Position numbers and translations under genes: made by a program
Assembly: GCA_964599895.1 (NCBI GenBank)
Contig: CAZRHT010000007.1
Span: forward strand, 1-64,000
DNA from: UM-FILTER-49-7 sp964599895
GTDB taxonomy: Bacteria > Acidobacteriota > Holophagae > Thermotomaculales > Thermotomaculaceae
DNA length: 64,000 nt
Reading direction: 5' to 3'
Shown: positions 32,928 to 42,610 of the stretch, in pieces
Numbering within the stretch: the first letter of the stretch is position 1
How the letters are laid out: each line of letters begins with the position of its first letter
The notes under the pieces: generated by a model
Seen by the model: the letters and a program-made list of their open reading frames with translations, nothing else
What the model was told of the DNA's origin: nothing
The model's database searches: none

Positions 32928-34595
32928 ATGGAAAACCCGCTTATTATCCAGTCTGACAGAACAATTCTGGCTGAAGTTCAGAATCCGGCATATCCTGAAG
33001 TAAGGGGCTTTCTCGGCACTTTCTCGGAGATGGTAAAGTCCCCTGAGTATATTCACACGTACCGGATTACCTCTATTTCACTCTGGAATGCTGCTGCCTG
33101 CGGAGTGGGCTACGAAAGAATTGCCTCCTTTCTGCAGGAGTGGAGCAAGTATCCGATTTCCCATACACTTTTGAAGGAAATTGAGGAAGAATATCATGCC
33201 TTCGGGAAGGTAATTCTGAAACGTGGTGAAAGTGGCTTTTACCTGGACATTGAAGACCCGGATACGTACCGGCGCGTACTCTACTTTGATCCGATGGCGG
33301 ACCACATTACCCGTGTGTCAGATGGGCGGATTTACGTGAACCCGGCGTCCCGGGGTGACGTAAAGCAGGTTCTGATGGAGCTGGGATTTCCAGCACGCGA
33401 TATTGCCGGCTACGAAGAAGGCGACCCGCTGGAAATACAAATTGATCCAGAAAAATTGCGGCTGCGGCCCTATCAGGAAACTGCCGTGGACATCTTTCAT
33501 GCCGGCGGTTCAGCGGAAGGTGGAAGCGGCGTAGTGGTTATGCCCTGTGGTGCCGGAAAAACCATTGTCGGAATCGGAATTATGGAAAGAGTTAGAGCAA
33601 ACACTCTGATACTAACTACAAATACGACGGCGTTGAAGCAATGGAAACAGGAACTGGTGGAGCGTACAAACCTGGCTGTGGAACAGGTTGGCGAGTACAG
33701 CGGAGAAAACAAGAACGTACAGGCAGTGACCGTGGCGACCTATCAGATTCTCACATACCGGAAATCCCGGGACGACGATTTCAAGTATTTTGAAATTTTC
33801 GACTCCCGAAACTGGGGATTGATTATTTATGATGAAGTCCATTTGCTGCCGGCCCCTGTATTTCGCGCCGTTTCTTCCCTTCAGGCCAAACGGCGCCTTG
33901 GACTTACCGCCACGCTGGTGCGGGAAGATGGAAATGAAAAGGACGTTTTTGCGTTGATCGGTCCAAAAAAATTTGACGTCCCATGGAAAGATCTGGAGCG
34001 GCAGGGGTTCATTGCAGAAGCGCAATGCGTGGAGATTCGCGTACCGCTTGCTGAATCAATTTCATATAATTACAGCATGGCGAACAATCGGCAGGCTTTT
34101 CGAATTGCGTCGGAAAATCCGATGAAACTGCCCGTTGTCGCACATCTTCTGGAAAAACACAAGAATGACAATGTGCTGATAATCGGTCAATATCTGAAAC
34201 AATTGAAGGAAATTTCCAAGCGCTTTGCAATTCCCATCATCACCGGCGCGACACCCCAGAGAGAGAGGGATGATATCTTTGCCTCATTTAAGAAAGGAGA
34301 AACCCGTCAACTGGCAGTGTCCAAGGTCGCCAATTTTGCGGTGGATCTCCCGGACGCAAATGTGGCAATTCAAATTTCCGGCACTTTCGGCTCCCGGCAG
34401 GAGGAGGCACAGCGGTTGGGACGTGTATTGCGACCCAAACCCGGGCTGAACGAAGCCGTTTTCTACACATTGGTTACAGACCGGAGCGTGGAAGTCAAAT
34501 TCGCTCGAAACAGACAGATTTTTCTTTCAGAACAGGGATATCGATACACAATAGAACACGGAGACCATTATGGACTACAAGCAACTGATAAATAA
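32928..34595 (+). CDS. XPB/Ssl2-type DNA helicase (SF2)
   Basis: This is a 555-residue superfamily 2 translocase of the XPB type, the eukaryotic TFIIH repair helicase, which also occurs in archaea and some bacteria such as Mycobacterium. Residues 1-170 are the N-terminal XPB region. Motif I is CGAGKT at 207-212, motif II DEVH at 302-305, and the XPB-specific RED loop is at 332-334 in LVREDGNEKDVF. Motif VI appears as EAQRLGRVLRP. AGGGAGA precedes the ATG. The next gene, which overlaps by 26 bp, is its usual bacterial partner, supporting a joint role in DNA repair. Confidence 0.93.
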   Translation: MENPLIIQSDRTILAEVQNPAYPEVRGFLGTFSEMVKSPEYIHTYRITSISLWNAAACGVGYERIASFLQEWSKYPISHTLLKEIEEEYHAFGKVILKRGESGFYLDIEDPDTYRRVLYFDPMADHITRVSDGRIYVNPASRGDVKQVLMELGFPARDIAGYEEGDPLEIQIDPEKLRLRPYQETAVDIFHAGGSAEGGSGVVVMPCGAGKTIVGIGIMERVRANTLILTTNTTALKQWKQELVERTNLAVEQVGEYSGENKNVQAVTVATYQILTYRKSRDDDFKYFEIFDSRNWGLIIYDEVHLLPAPVFRAVSSLQAKRRLGLTATLVREDGNEKDVFALIGPKKFDVPWKDLERQGFIAEAQCVEIRVPLAESISYNYSMANNRQAFRIASENPMKLPVVAHLLEKHKNDNVLIIGQYLKQLKEISKRFAIPIITGATPQRERDDIFASFKKGETRQLAVSKVANFAVDLPDANVAIQISGTFGSRQEEAQRLGRVLRPKPGLNEAVFYTLVTDRSVEVKFARNRQIFLSEQGYRYTIEHGDHYGLQATDK

Positions 34596-36369
34596 GATGA
34601 GCGGCTCACAACTGCGTGACATAGCGGTTATGCGGGAAATTCAATGTGCCTATCTAGATAACGGAACAGATCTGGCTGGCAACACAACTGTTTTGCTGAA
34701 AACAATTCTGCCCCACCTCACAAATGAAGACAATATCCGAAACGCCTTCTCAAAACTGAGCCCCTCAGATATTCAGAAATTGAAAAGAATACTGGAAACC
34801 TGCTCATGCAGTGAGGATGAAGTGGAACATTTTCGCTCTTTTGGGTTCTTTGCAATGGACGAAGACGGCGTCGCTCACTTCCCGGAGGAGGTTGGCGCAG
34901 TCATAGAAGAACTGGATACCGGTTCTGAACAGGTGGACCAGAGGGAATTGCTATCCGGCCATCTTGCCTATGCAGCATACATTGCGTTGGCCAATGGAAT
35001 CTTGATGAAAAAAACCCGCTGCCTCCACGATCTGACTCCGGGGAAACGGATGGTGGAATTTGTTTCTGAAAAATTGAACCGTCAGATCCCCATGGACGTA
35101 TTTTCGATTTTATATGACTTCATGCTGGCGTCCAGAAGCCTGCTGCCAGGGGAAGGAGAGAACCGGATTCAAATCCCCGAGCCGCTACCCAGCCGTGACT
35201 TTTTCTACACCAATCTTTTTAAATACATGGCAGCCAATGTTCCCGGCAGTTTGTTTTCAGATCTTGTCGCAGCTGTAAAAACCACCGGAGGATGCACACT
35301 GATGGACCGGTCCCGGTTCGACTTGCCTGACACATACTGGGAACTTCTTCAGCTATGTGATTTTATTAAAGCTGTTGATTTGGAACGCTTCGTATTCACT
35401 GATATTTCCATCCAATTCATAGAGGGCAGAAAAGTCACATTTCAACCAGCCCCCCGAAAAGACTTTTTCGTCCTCCCAGGGTTTCGCATTCTTGCGGAAC
35501 AGAATATTTCAGACAAAGTCCTGAACACCCTGGCCCGGGTAACACTTCTGGAATCTTTTGACCAGGTTTTTCATTTTGTTTTCAGTTCCTGCTCGCTGAT
35601 TCAAGCCCGAAAACAGAATATGGGAGAGGAAGACCTGATTTCGTTTGTTGAAACTCATTCCGCTCAATGCCCTCCTGACTTGAAACTCATGATTCGGGAC
35701 ACCTTTGAAAGATTCGGGGAAGTGAGAATTCTATCGGGATATCCTGTCCTGCTTTGCCGGACGGACCATCTGAAAGAGAGAATTGCCTCTCTGGATGAAG
35801 TTTCTCGATACATTTTTCACGAAGAAGAACGGCTCATTGCCCTCCACGGGGCCAAGAAGCCCCGGGAACTGAAACGGCTGCTGGTTGAAAAGGGGCTGAT
35901 TCCAGAACTGGACGTCAGCGGAGACTTCCTACCACTTCACCGCGCAGACATGGATGAGATTACTGTTTTTCTCAGAGAATTGGCTGGTCGCCTTGCAGCA
36001 GAGGAGAATGATAATCATCCCAAGTTGATGGAATTGTTCAACAAATTACAGATTTGCCCCGAATCCAGGATGAATCAGAATCAACCGGAATTTCGTCCAG
36101 CCGGACAGGGAGAACATCCCCTGGAAATCGAAAAAAAAGGTACAATGTCTCTGGAAGACAGAATGGAAATTCTTCAGTTCGCGATTGCAAGGCGTTATCG
36201 CGTGAAAGTTCTGTATAAGCAGAAGGGAAGTAATGAAATGGAAGAACGCATCATTGCACCAAAATTTTTTGACGGCGATTTTCTTGTGGCGTTCTGTGAA
36301 TCCCGAAATGCGGAACGTCGATTTAATCTTTACCGGCTGGAGCTTGCCGGCATTATTGTGGAGGGATGA
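34570..36369 (+). CDS. XPB partner protein with Helicase_C_3-like and WYL-like regions
   Basis: The 599-residue protein matches the helicase-associated proteins found beside bacterial XPB genes, including the mycobacterial pair. The body (residues 1-480) is alpha-helical winged-helix-like sequence without ATPase motifs. The last 75 residues, from MEILQFAIARRYRVKVLYK to FNLYRLELAGIIVEG, look like a WYL-type ligand-binding domain. GGAG lies 6 nt ahead of ATG 34570, inside the xpb gene, so the two are translationally coupled. It may load or regulate the helicase; that is inferred from gene pairing. Confidence 0.8.
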   Translation: MDYKQLINKMSGSQLRDIAVMREIQCAYLDNGTDLAGNTTVLLKTILPHLTNEDNIRNAFSKLSPSDIQKLKRILETCSCSEDEVEHFRSFGFFAMDEDGVAHFPEEVGAVIEELDTGSEQVDQRELLSGHLAYAAYIALANGILMKKTRCLHDLTPGKRMVEFVSEKLNRQIPMDVFSILYDFMLASRSLLPGEGENRIQIPEPLPSRDFFYTNLFKYMAANVPGSLFSDLVAAVKTTGGCTLMDRSRFDLPDTYWELLQLCDFIKAVDLERFVFTDISIQFIEGRKVTFQPAPRKDFFVLPGFRILAEQNISDKVLNTLARVTLLESFDQVFHFVFSSCSLIQARKQNMGEEDLISFVETHSAQCPPDLKLMIRDTFERFGEVRILSGYPVLLCRTDHLKERIASLDEVSRYIFHEEERLIALHGAKKPRELKRLLVEKGLIPELDVSGDFLPLHRADMDEITVFLRELAGRLAAEENDNHPKLMELFNKLQICPESRMNQNQPEFRPAGQGEHPLEIEKKGTMSLEDRMEILQFAIARRYRVKVLYKQKGSNEMEERIIAPKFFDGDFLVAFCESRNAERRFNLYRLELAGIIVEG

Positions 36370-36370
36370 A

Positions 36371-38407
36371 TTGAAGGCATTGGCTATACTCTTGATATCG
36401 ATCTCGGTTGTCGCTGGACCGGTGCAGGTACAATCTGTTCACAGTTTTTCTTCTTTCAAAAAGGGGGAATTGAACGGCGTTGCGTTGAACAGCCAGGGTG
36501 AAATTGTCATGTCCCACCAATTGAAAAAAGTAGTGTCAATGAACGAAACCTACATCTGGGACATCTGTTCGGACGGACAAAATCTCTTTGTCGCAGCAGG
36601 CGAAAAAGGCAAGATCTATCGCTACAAAACCGGCCTGGGAGAAGCCAAACTCCTGACTCACTTCGAAGAAGGAACAGTCTATGCAATTTGCCTGTACCGG
36701 GGAAAATTGTATGCCGGTCTGTCCCCTTCGGGCAAAATTTACGAAGTTGACCAGGAAACCGGTAAAACAACCGAAAAGCTGACTTTGAAGAAAGGCAAGT
36801 ACATCTGGCGAATGGTAAGTCATGGGGACTCCATCTATGTTGCTACCGGTCTCCCGGGCTCTGTGCTGAAGCTGGATCGGAATTTCCTGGTAACGGTGCT
36901 GGCGAAGGATGTGGACACCCACGTGGAATCCCTTCTCGTTACCGACAGCCGGATTGTGGCAGGGACTTCCCCTTCAGGGTACCTCCTTGAAATCCATCCG
37001 GACAGAAAACCGTTTCTCCTCACCGATACACCCTTTTCCGAGATCAAGGATATTGTGGAGTTCAACGGTTTGCTCTACGCGGCCTGTTTCAATGGGAAGG
37101 TCAAGGAACAGACACCTCCCAAAGTAAAACCTGCCCAGGAAGTAAAATCTGCTCCCGATCTGAAAGGCGGAATTGTAACAATAGACAGTCAAAATGTACC
37201 ACAGACTCGTATACAGTTTTCTACCATGGCACCTTTTTCTTTCGCACAACAAGGGGGAAATATTCTCGTGGGTACCGGCCACAGCGGAAAATTGCTCACC
37301 ATTGACACCGGTAAACAGCATGAATTCACAATTTCAGGAGAGGTCGATTGCGGGCAGATTATTCGCTTCGTTCAAATGAACAATTCCATACTGCTGGCAA
37401 CAGCCAATCCGGGAGAAATCTACCGCATTGAAAAGAATTTTGCGCTTTCCGGCACATTCACCTCTGTCCCCTTTGATGCCGGGAAACCAACTCACTGGGG
37501 CGCTTTCTATTTTGACAGTACGGCCCCGCGGGGTTCCAGAACGGAATTTCTGGTTCGAGCAGGAAACTCCGCAAGCCCTGACGCAACATGGAGCAGCTGG
37601 CAGAAAATCGAAAACGGACAGACTCCGGAACTGCCAGCGACGACACTCGTTCAGTGGCAGGCGCGACTTATCAGCCAGGACCCCGGAACCACTGCAACTG
37701 TAACCGGTGTTCGCTTTTACTACCGGGAAACAAACTTACCGCCGATCCTGAACGCGGTCTCAACCCTGCCATCAGGGATTTTTGCAGCGAAAACCGCAGT
37801 AACAAGTTCAGACGCATTTATCCCCGCACAGGCTGAAGCGGCAATGGGGAAACTGGTTCCACCCACCGGTATGAAAGCAGGATTTCAACCCGGCATGCAG
37901 GCTGTACTTGCTCGGGCAAGTGACCCCAACAATGACGAACTTCGCTTTACGTTTGTGCTGGAGTCCGTCAGCGGACGGAAACTCACTTTGAAACAGAACA
38001 GCGAAACCGCACTGTACTCCATGGATACCCACCGCTTACCGGAAGGCCGGTATCGGTTCCGGGTAACGGTCTCTGACTCAAAAGAAAACTACCCCGATGC
38101 CGGAACAGACTCAGGGAAGGGACGCTGGTTTACGGTGGACCACACCGCACCCACTATCAGCCTTCAGGCCCCGACGGGGGGGAAACTGGCATTTACAGTC
38201 CGGGACAGACTCTCAGTTGTGGCAAAGGTGGAAATTTCAACTGACGGTGGAGAAAAGTGGCAGGAAGTCTGGCCGGACGACGGTATTCCGGACAGCGGAA
38301 ACGAAAGCTATCATGCAAATATCGCGGGAATTAAGGACGTGATCATTCGCGCCTACGACGACCACGGAAACAGCACCACAGTCCTTGGAAAGGGAGGCAT
38401 CAAGTGA
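36371..38407 (+). CDS. Exported beta-propeller protein
   Basis: The start is TTG 36371 with GGAGG 8 nt upstream; no ATG fits, and this gives a signal peptide (KALAILLISISVVAGPVQ). The 678-residue product has at least five propeller blades in its first 330 residues, each with a variant of LYAGLSPSGKIYEVD. The C-terminal half has two Ig/fibronectin-like regions (one with DPNNDELRFTFVLES, one with TVDHTAPTISLQAPTGG). No catalytic motif is seen, so binding or scaffolding outside the cytoplasm is likely. It begins 1 bp after the XPB partner stop and overlaps deoB by 4 bp, an unexpected place for an exported protein. Confidence 0.8.
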   Translation: MKALAILLISISVVAGPVQVQSVHSFSSFKKGELNGVALNSQGEIVMSHQLKKVVSMNETYIWDICSDGQNLFVAAGEKGKIYRYKTGLGEAKLLTHFEEGTVYAICLYRGKLYAGLSPSGKIYEVDQETGKTTEKLTLKKGKYIWRMVSHGDSIYVATGLPGSVLKLDRNFLVTVLAKDVDTHVESLLVTDSRIVAGTSPSGYLLEIHPDRKPFLLTDTPFSEIKDIVEFNGLLYAACFNGKVKEQTPPKVKPAQEVKSAPDLKGGIVTIDSQNVPQTRIQFSTMAPFSFAQQGGNILVGTGHSGKLLTIDTGKQHEFTISGEVDCGQIIRFVQMNNSILLATANPGEIYRIEKNFALSGTFTSVPFDAGKPTHWGAFYFDSTAPRGSRTEFLVRAGNSASPDATWSSWQKIENGQTPELPATTLVQWQARLISQDPGTTATVTGVRFYYRETNLPPILNAVSTLPSGIFAAKTAVTSSDAFIPAQAEAAMGKLVPPTGMKAGFQPGMQAVLARASDPNNDELRFTFVLESVSGRKLTLKQNSETALYSMDTHRLPEGRYRFRVTVSDSKENYPDAGTDSGKGRWFTVDHTAPTISLQAPTGGKLAFTVRDRLSVVAKVEISTDGGEKWQEVWPDDGIPDSGNESYHANIAGIKDVIIRAYDDHGNSTTVLGKGGIK

Positions 38408-39582
38408 AATTCAACCGCATTATCCTGATGGTTCTGGACAGTGTTGGAATCGGCGAAATGCCGGATGCAGCTAATTTCGGGGATGCCGGAGCCGATACAC
38501 TGGGACATATCGACCAGATTCGCGGACTCTCTGTTCCAAATATGGAAAAACTGGGGCTGGGGAAGCTCCGGCCTTTTCAGACCATAGCCGAAAAACAGGT
38601 CCCCGGCGCCTATGCCACCACCATGCGGGAATGTTCACCCGGAAAAGACACTATCACCGGACACTGGGAGTTCATGGGAATCATTAATCACCAGACCTTC
38701 CCGGAATACCCGGATGGTTTTCCAGAAGAAATCATGGATGCTTTCACCGAAAAAACCGGTTACGGCTATCTGGGTAACAAACCGGCTTCCGGTACAGTCA
38801 TCATTCAGGAACTGGGTGATGAGCACGTTAGCACTGGAAAACCCATTGTGTATACATCGGGAGACTCGGTGTTCCAGATTGCCGCGCATGAAGATGTGAT
38901 TCCGCTGGAAGAATTGTACCGAATCTGCGACATTACACGAAATGAAATTATGAAAGGCCGGCACGCGGTTGCCCGGATCATTGCCCGGCCGTTCGTAAAG
39001 AACAAAACCGGCTATGTCCGAACGGAAAACCGTCGGGATTTTGCGCTGGAACCTCCCTACCCAACCGCCCTGGACCTTTTGACAAAAGCAAAGATCAAGG
39101 TCGGTGCTATTGGTAAAATCGAAGACATGTTTGTGAAGCGCGGCATCACTCACTCCATCCACTCTCACAACAACGCCGAGTCCTGCAGAGACACACTGAA
39201 AATGATGAAAGGAGAAATGGACAGCGGATTCATTTTTGCCAACCTGGTGGACTTCGACATGCTGTACGGCCACAGGAGAAACGTTCAGGGCTACGGAGAC
39301 GCACTGGAGGCCTTTGATCAGGAACTGGGGAAATACATGAACGAATATCTACATGAGGATGATCTCCTCATTCTCACCGCGGATCATGGTTGTGACCCTT
39401 CCTTTCGGGGAACCGACCACACCCGGGAACGGGTTTTGCTGCTGATGTACAGCTCAGGGCTGAAAGCCAACGGCATTTTGCGGGAAAGAAGTTGCTTTAC
39501 CGATATCGCGGCCACTGTTCTGGACAATTTTGACATATCCCATAATCTTCCGGGAAAATCCTTCCTCAGTGAGTTGAGCTGA
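38404..39582 (+). CDS. deoB: Phosphopentomutase
   Basis: DeoB interconverts ribose or deoxyribose 1- and 5-phosphates in nucleoside salvage. The 392-residue alkaline-phosphatase-fold enzyme has the metal site LMVLDSVGIGEMPDA at the N-terminus, DTITGHWEFMG in the middle, and TADHGCDPSFRGTDHTRE near the C-terminus. Length matches the family. The stop shares a base with the deoA start. Confidence 0.96.
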   Translation: MKFNRIILMVLDSVGIGEMPDAANFGDAGADTLGHIDQIRGLSVPNMEKLGLGKLRPFQTIAEKQVPGAYATTMRECSPGKDTITGHWEFMGIINHQTFPEYPDGFPEEIMDAFTEKTGYGYLGNKPASGTVIIQELGDEHVSTGKPIVYTSGDSVFQIAAHEDVIPLEELYRICDITRNEIMKGRHAVARIIARPFVKNKTGYVRTENRRDFALEPPYPTALDLLTKAKIKVGAIGKIEDMFVKRGITHSIHSHNNAESCRDTLKMMKGEMDSGFIFANLVDFDMLYGHRRNVQGYGDALEAFDQELGKYMNEYLHEDDLLILTADHGCDPSFRGTDHTRERVLLLMYSSGLKANGILRERSCFTDIAATVLDNFDISHNLPGKSFLSELS

Positions 39583-40883
39583 TGGACCCGGTAAGCATTA
39601 TTCGAAAAAAGCGGGATGGTGAGGCACTGACCCGGAAAGAAATGAACTTTCTCATCGGTGGAATTGGAAACGAGACCCTTCCGGACTACCAGGCGGCCGC
39701 CTTCCTCATGGCCACCTACATCCGGGGAATGAACGGAGACGAAACACGTTGGCTCACCGAAGCCATGATGAATTCCGGCGAGGTCGTGGACCTTTCCAAG
39801 GTCAGTGGGTTTACATGTGACAAACATAGTACAGGCGGAGTTGGAGACAAAATCACCATGATTATCGCCCCCATGGCGGCAGCCCTTGGACTGAAGGTCC
39901 CCATGTACTCAGGCAAAGGACTGGGACACACCGGCGGCACCATTGATAAACTGGACGCTATCGCAGGGTTTCGCACAACACTGGACACGGATGCCTTCGT
40001 CCGCTCCCTGAACGACATCGGAATTGCCAACTCCATGCAGACAGAAACCATTGCCCCAGCCGACAAAAGGCTGTACGCCCTGAGAGACGTCACCGCCACT
40101 GTTGATTCCATTCCACTGATTACCGGAAGCATCATGAGCAAGAAATTGGCCTGCGGTGCCAACGGGCTGGTACTGGATGTAAAATTCGGAAACGGCGCGT
40201 TCATGAAGACGGAACAGGAAGCACGGGAACTGGCGTCATGGCTGATATCCATGGCACCCATACGCGACATCAGAGTTTGTGCCCTCATTGACAACATGGA
40301 TGATCCCCTTGGCTACATGGTGGGAAATGCCCTGGAAATGATGGAAGTCATTGATGTACTCAAGGGGGAACATGTGAATGACCTGATTGAGATCAGCACA
40401 GCAATTGTCAGTGAAATGCTGCGGCTCTCCGGTGAAACCGGGAACGTAGAGGCCATGGCAAACGAAGTACTGGAGGATGGCCGGGCGCTGGCTAAATTCC
40501 GGGAATGGGTCGCATACAACGGAGGGGATGCCGCGGTAATTGACGATTTCAGCCGCTTTCCACAGGCAAGTTCCAGGATGGACATTGTAATGGGGAAAGC
40601 TGGTTATATTTCCGAAATCCACGCAAAGGCCATCGGGGAAGCCGCCGTGTACTCCGGGGCAGGGCGTTTGGCAAAAGAAGACACACTGGATTATGGGGCA
40701 GGGATTCAACTGCATGTCCGAAGGGGAGACCGGATTGAAGCCACAGATCCGGTAGCTACACTTTATTTCAGTACACCCCGCAGAGACCCCGCTGAAATTG
40801 CCGAGATGATTCGAGGGGGCTTCCAATTGTCTGAAAAACCTGTGCCTCCTCTTAAGCGGATTGTCGGCACCATTCATCAATAG
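39582..40883 (+). CDS. deoA: Pyrimidine-nucleoside (thymidine) phosphorylase
   Basis: The enzyme splits thymidine, deoxyuridine or uridine with phosphate, giving the pentose 1-phosphate used by DeoB. The 433-residue protein has the phosphate-binding DKHSTGGVGDK, SGKGLGHTGGTIDKL, and the sugar contact SIPLITGSIMSKKLA. Its length fits the Bacillus-type pyrimidine phosphorylase as well as DeoA, so base preference is open. It overlaps deoB by one base. Confidence 0.93.
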   Translation: MDPVSIIRKKRDGEALTRKEMNFLIGGIGNETLPDYQAAAFLMATYIRGMNGDETRWLTEAMMNSGEVVDLSKVSGFTCDKHSTGGVGDKITMIIAPMAAALGLKVPMYSGKGLGHTGGTIDKLDAIAGFRTTLDTDAFVRSLNDIGIANSMQTETIAPADKRLYALRDVTATVDSIPLITGSIMSKKLACGANGLVLDVKFGNGAFMKTEQEARELASWLISMAPIRDIRVCALIDNMDDPLGYMVGNALEMMEVIDVLKGEHVNDLIEISTAIVSEMLRLSGETGNVEAMANEVLEDGRALAKFREWVAYNGGDAAVIDDFSRFPQASSRMDIVMGKAGYISEIHAKAIGEAAVYSGAGRLAKEDTLDYGAGIQLHVRRGDRIEATDPVATLYFSTPRRDPAEIAEMIRGGFQLSEKPVPPLKRIVGTIHQ

Positions 40884-40892
40884 TATTTGGGG

Positions 40893-40921
40893 TTGGAATC
40901 AAGGGAAAATTTGCTTAGAAT
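40893..40921 (+). promoter_or_regulatory. Candidate promoter of the DAHP synthase gene
   Basis: TTGGAA (40893-40898) and TAGAAT (40916-40921) are separated by 17 bp. The start codon lies 21 nt downstream, after AGAGGG. The aromatic synthase and plsC may therefore be transcribed apart from deoB-deoA. Confidence 0.6.
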
Positions 40922-40942
40922 GGCAGGTGAAAGAGGGATTAT

Positions 40943-41758
40943 TTGGATAAGCTTCAATATACAAGGGACTGGAAAAAAGAAGACATCATCGTAAACATCG
41001 GGGAAACCCGCGTTGGAGGTGATCATTTTCTTCTTGCCGCAGGGCCCTGTGCAGTGGAAAACAGCGGACAGATGTCCGGAATCACCGATATGCTAACCGG
41101 CAGCTCCGTGAAGCTCCTTCGGGGCGGCGCATTCAAACCCCGGACCTCCCCCTATTCCTTTCAGGGCCTGGGAAAAGACGGATTGAATCTGTTACGACAA
41201 ACCGCCGATGCATTGAAAATCCCCCTGGTAACAGAAGTGACCGACCTGAAACATCTGGACAAAGTCTCCCAATACGCCGACGTACTGCAGATTGGCTCCC
41301 GAAACATGGCGTCTTACGAACTGTTGAAAGAAGTGGGACAACAGGCGAAACCCGTGCTTCTGAAGAGAGGTATGGCCGCTACAATTAAAGAATTTTTGTA
41401 CGCCGCTGAATATGTGGCCAATGCCGGAAATGAGCAACTGATTCTGTGCGAACGGGGAATTCGCTCATTTGATCCCGCTTTTCGAAATATCCTGGACTTG
41501 AACGGTGTCGCACTCTTGAAACATCTGACCCCCTTCCCTGTCATTGTGGACCCCAGCCATGGATCAGGCCGGGCGGATGCCGTACTACCGCTCTCGCTGG
41601 CTGCCGCTGCCGCCGGTGCTGACGGTGTCATGGTTGAAATTCACCCATCACCTAAAACCGCGCTTTCCGACGGGGAGCAGTCCCTGTCCCCGGAAGACTT
41701 CCGTATCTGGATGGACAAATTATCCGGTCTGGCGCTCTATCTTGGAAAAACCATGTAG
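40943..41758 (+). CDS. 3-deoxy-7-phosphoheptulonate (DAHP) synthase, type I beta
   Basis: The enzyme joins PEP and erythrose 4-phosphate in the first step of the shikimate pathway. The 271-residue protein is the short form related to KDO8P synthase: AAGPCAVEN, LRGGAFKPRTSPYSFQG, LQIGSRNM, LLKRGM and the metal site VDPSHGSGR are all present. No ACT or chorismate mutase regulatory domain is attached, so feedback control would need another route. Translation starts at TTG 40943 after AGAGGG. plsC follows by 12 bp. Confidence 0.93.
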   Translation: MDKLQYTRDWKKEDIIVNIGETRVGGDHFLLAAGPCAVENSGQMSGITDMLTGSSVKLLRGGAFKPRTSPYSFQGLGKDGLNLLRQTADALKIPLVTEVTDLKHLDKVSQYADVLQIGSRNMASYELLKEVGQQAKPVLLKRGMAATIKEFLYAAEYVANAGNEQLILCERGIRSFDPAFRNILDLNGVALLKHLTPFPVIVDPSHGSGRADAVLPLSLAAAAAGADGVMVEIHPSPKTALSDGEQSLSPEDFRIWMDKLSGLALYLGKTM

Positions 41759-41770
41759 GCTGGCGATACA

Positions 41771-42433
41771 ATGTGGGAAAAACTGTTAGACCAGTCAACA
41801 AACGAATTTTCAGCCGGGCACTCCTTTCTACTGCCTGTTGGTCTTGTCCCGCTCGTACCACTGGTACGATTCTACTTCCACCTGAACGTGACCGGTATTG
41901 AGCATTTACCCGCTGACAATAAACCCGTCCTCTTTGCCCTGAACCACCAGAGCTACCTGGACCCGGCGTTGCTTTCCTGTGCACTTCCCTCCAAAACAAG
42001 ACGAAATATCTGGTTCATTGCCAAAGACAAGTACTTCAACTCCCGATTCCGCCGCTGGTTTGCAAAAACCGCCCAGGTCATGCTTACCAGCCCGAATATG
42101 CGGCTGAGAGAAGCCATTCCCGCAATGGCAGGAATTCTGAAACAGGGCCGTCATCTCGCCATCTTCCCCGAAGGCACCCGTACACGTACCGGAAAGGTAG
42201 GTGAATTCAAAAAAACCTTTGCCATCATCGCCGTCGCCACCGAATGCCCGGTGATACCTGTGGTGATTCAGGGGGCCTTTGAATCCGCTGAAACCGGAAA
42301 GAAAATGCCCCGACGTGTGCCGGTTACGCTCCACATCCTGCCCCCGATATCCACAAAAGGCCTAAAGCCCGCTGTCGTAGCCGAAAAAACAGAAAATGCT
42401 ATCCGGGAAAAGATGAAGTCGGTCGCCCGGTAA
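41771..42433 (+). CDS. plsC: 1-acyl-sn-glycerol-3-phosphate acyltransferase
   Basis: PlsC adds the second acyl chain to make phosphatidic acid at the inner membrane. The 220-residue protein has the catalytic NHQSYLD (H-x4-D) near residue 58, the FPEGTRTRTG motif near 137, and an N-terminal hydrophobic stretch around residues 18-32. The C-terminal part has the expected VIPVVIQGAFE. It follows the DAHP synthase by 12 bp with no functional link obvious. Confidence 0.93.
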   Translation: MWEKLLDQSTNEFSAGHSFLLPVGLVPLVPLVRFYFHLNVTGIEHLPADNKPVLFALNHQSYLDPALLSCALPSKTRRNIWFIAKDKYFNSRFRRWFAKTAQVMLTSPNMRLREAIPAMAGILKQGRHLAIFPEGTRTRTGKVGEFKKTFAIIAVATECPVIPVVIQGAFESAETGKKMPRRVPVTLHILPPISTKGLKPAVVAEKTENAIREKMKSVAR

Positions 42434-42541
42434 CCTGTGACCAGTGAATTGTTATTGGTGGAGATAAGAACGGGAATCAGATTCTGTATTCAATCCGCGT
42501 CCAATGTTCCGTTTGGGCAAAATCATCGCCTTGCAAAAAAG

Positions 42542-42564
42542 ACGGGGTCGGTTTTCCCCGTTTT
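42542..42564 (+). terminator. Rho-independent terminator after plsC
   Basis: ACGGGG and CCCCGT form a 6-bp stem with an 8-base loop, extended by A/T pairs. TTTTCT follows on the plus strand and AAAAAAG precedes it, so it may serve the convergent peptidase gene too. It lies 108 bp past plsC. Confidence 0.7.
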
Positions 42565-42610
42565 CTGACTCACTATCCATTCCCTCCCCCCACAAATCAC
42601 AAGTTACGAA

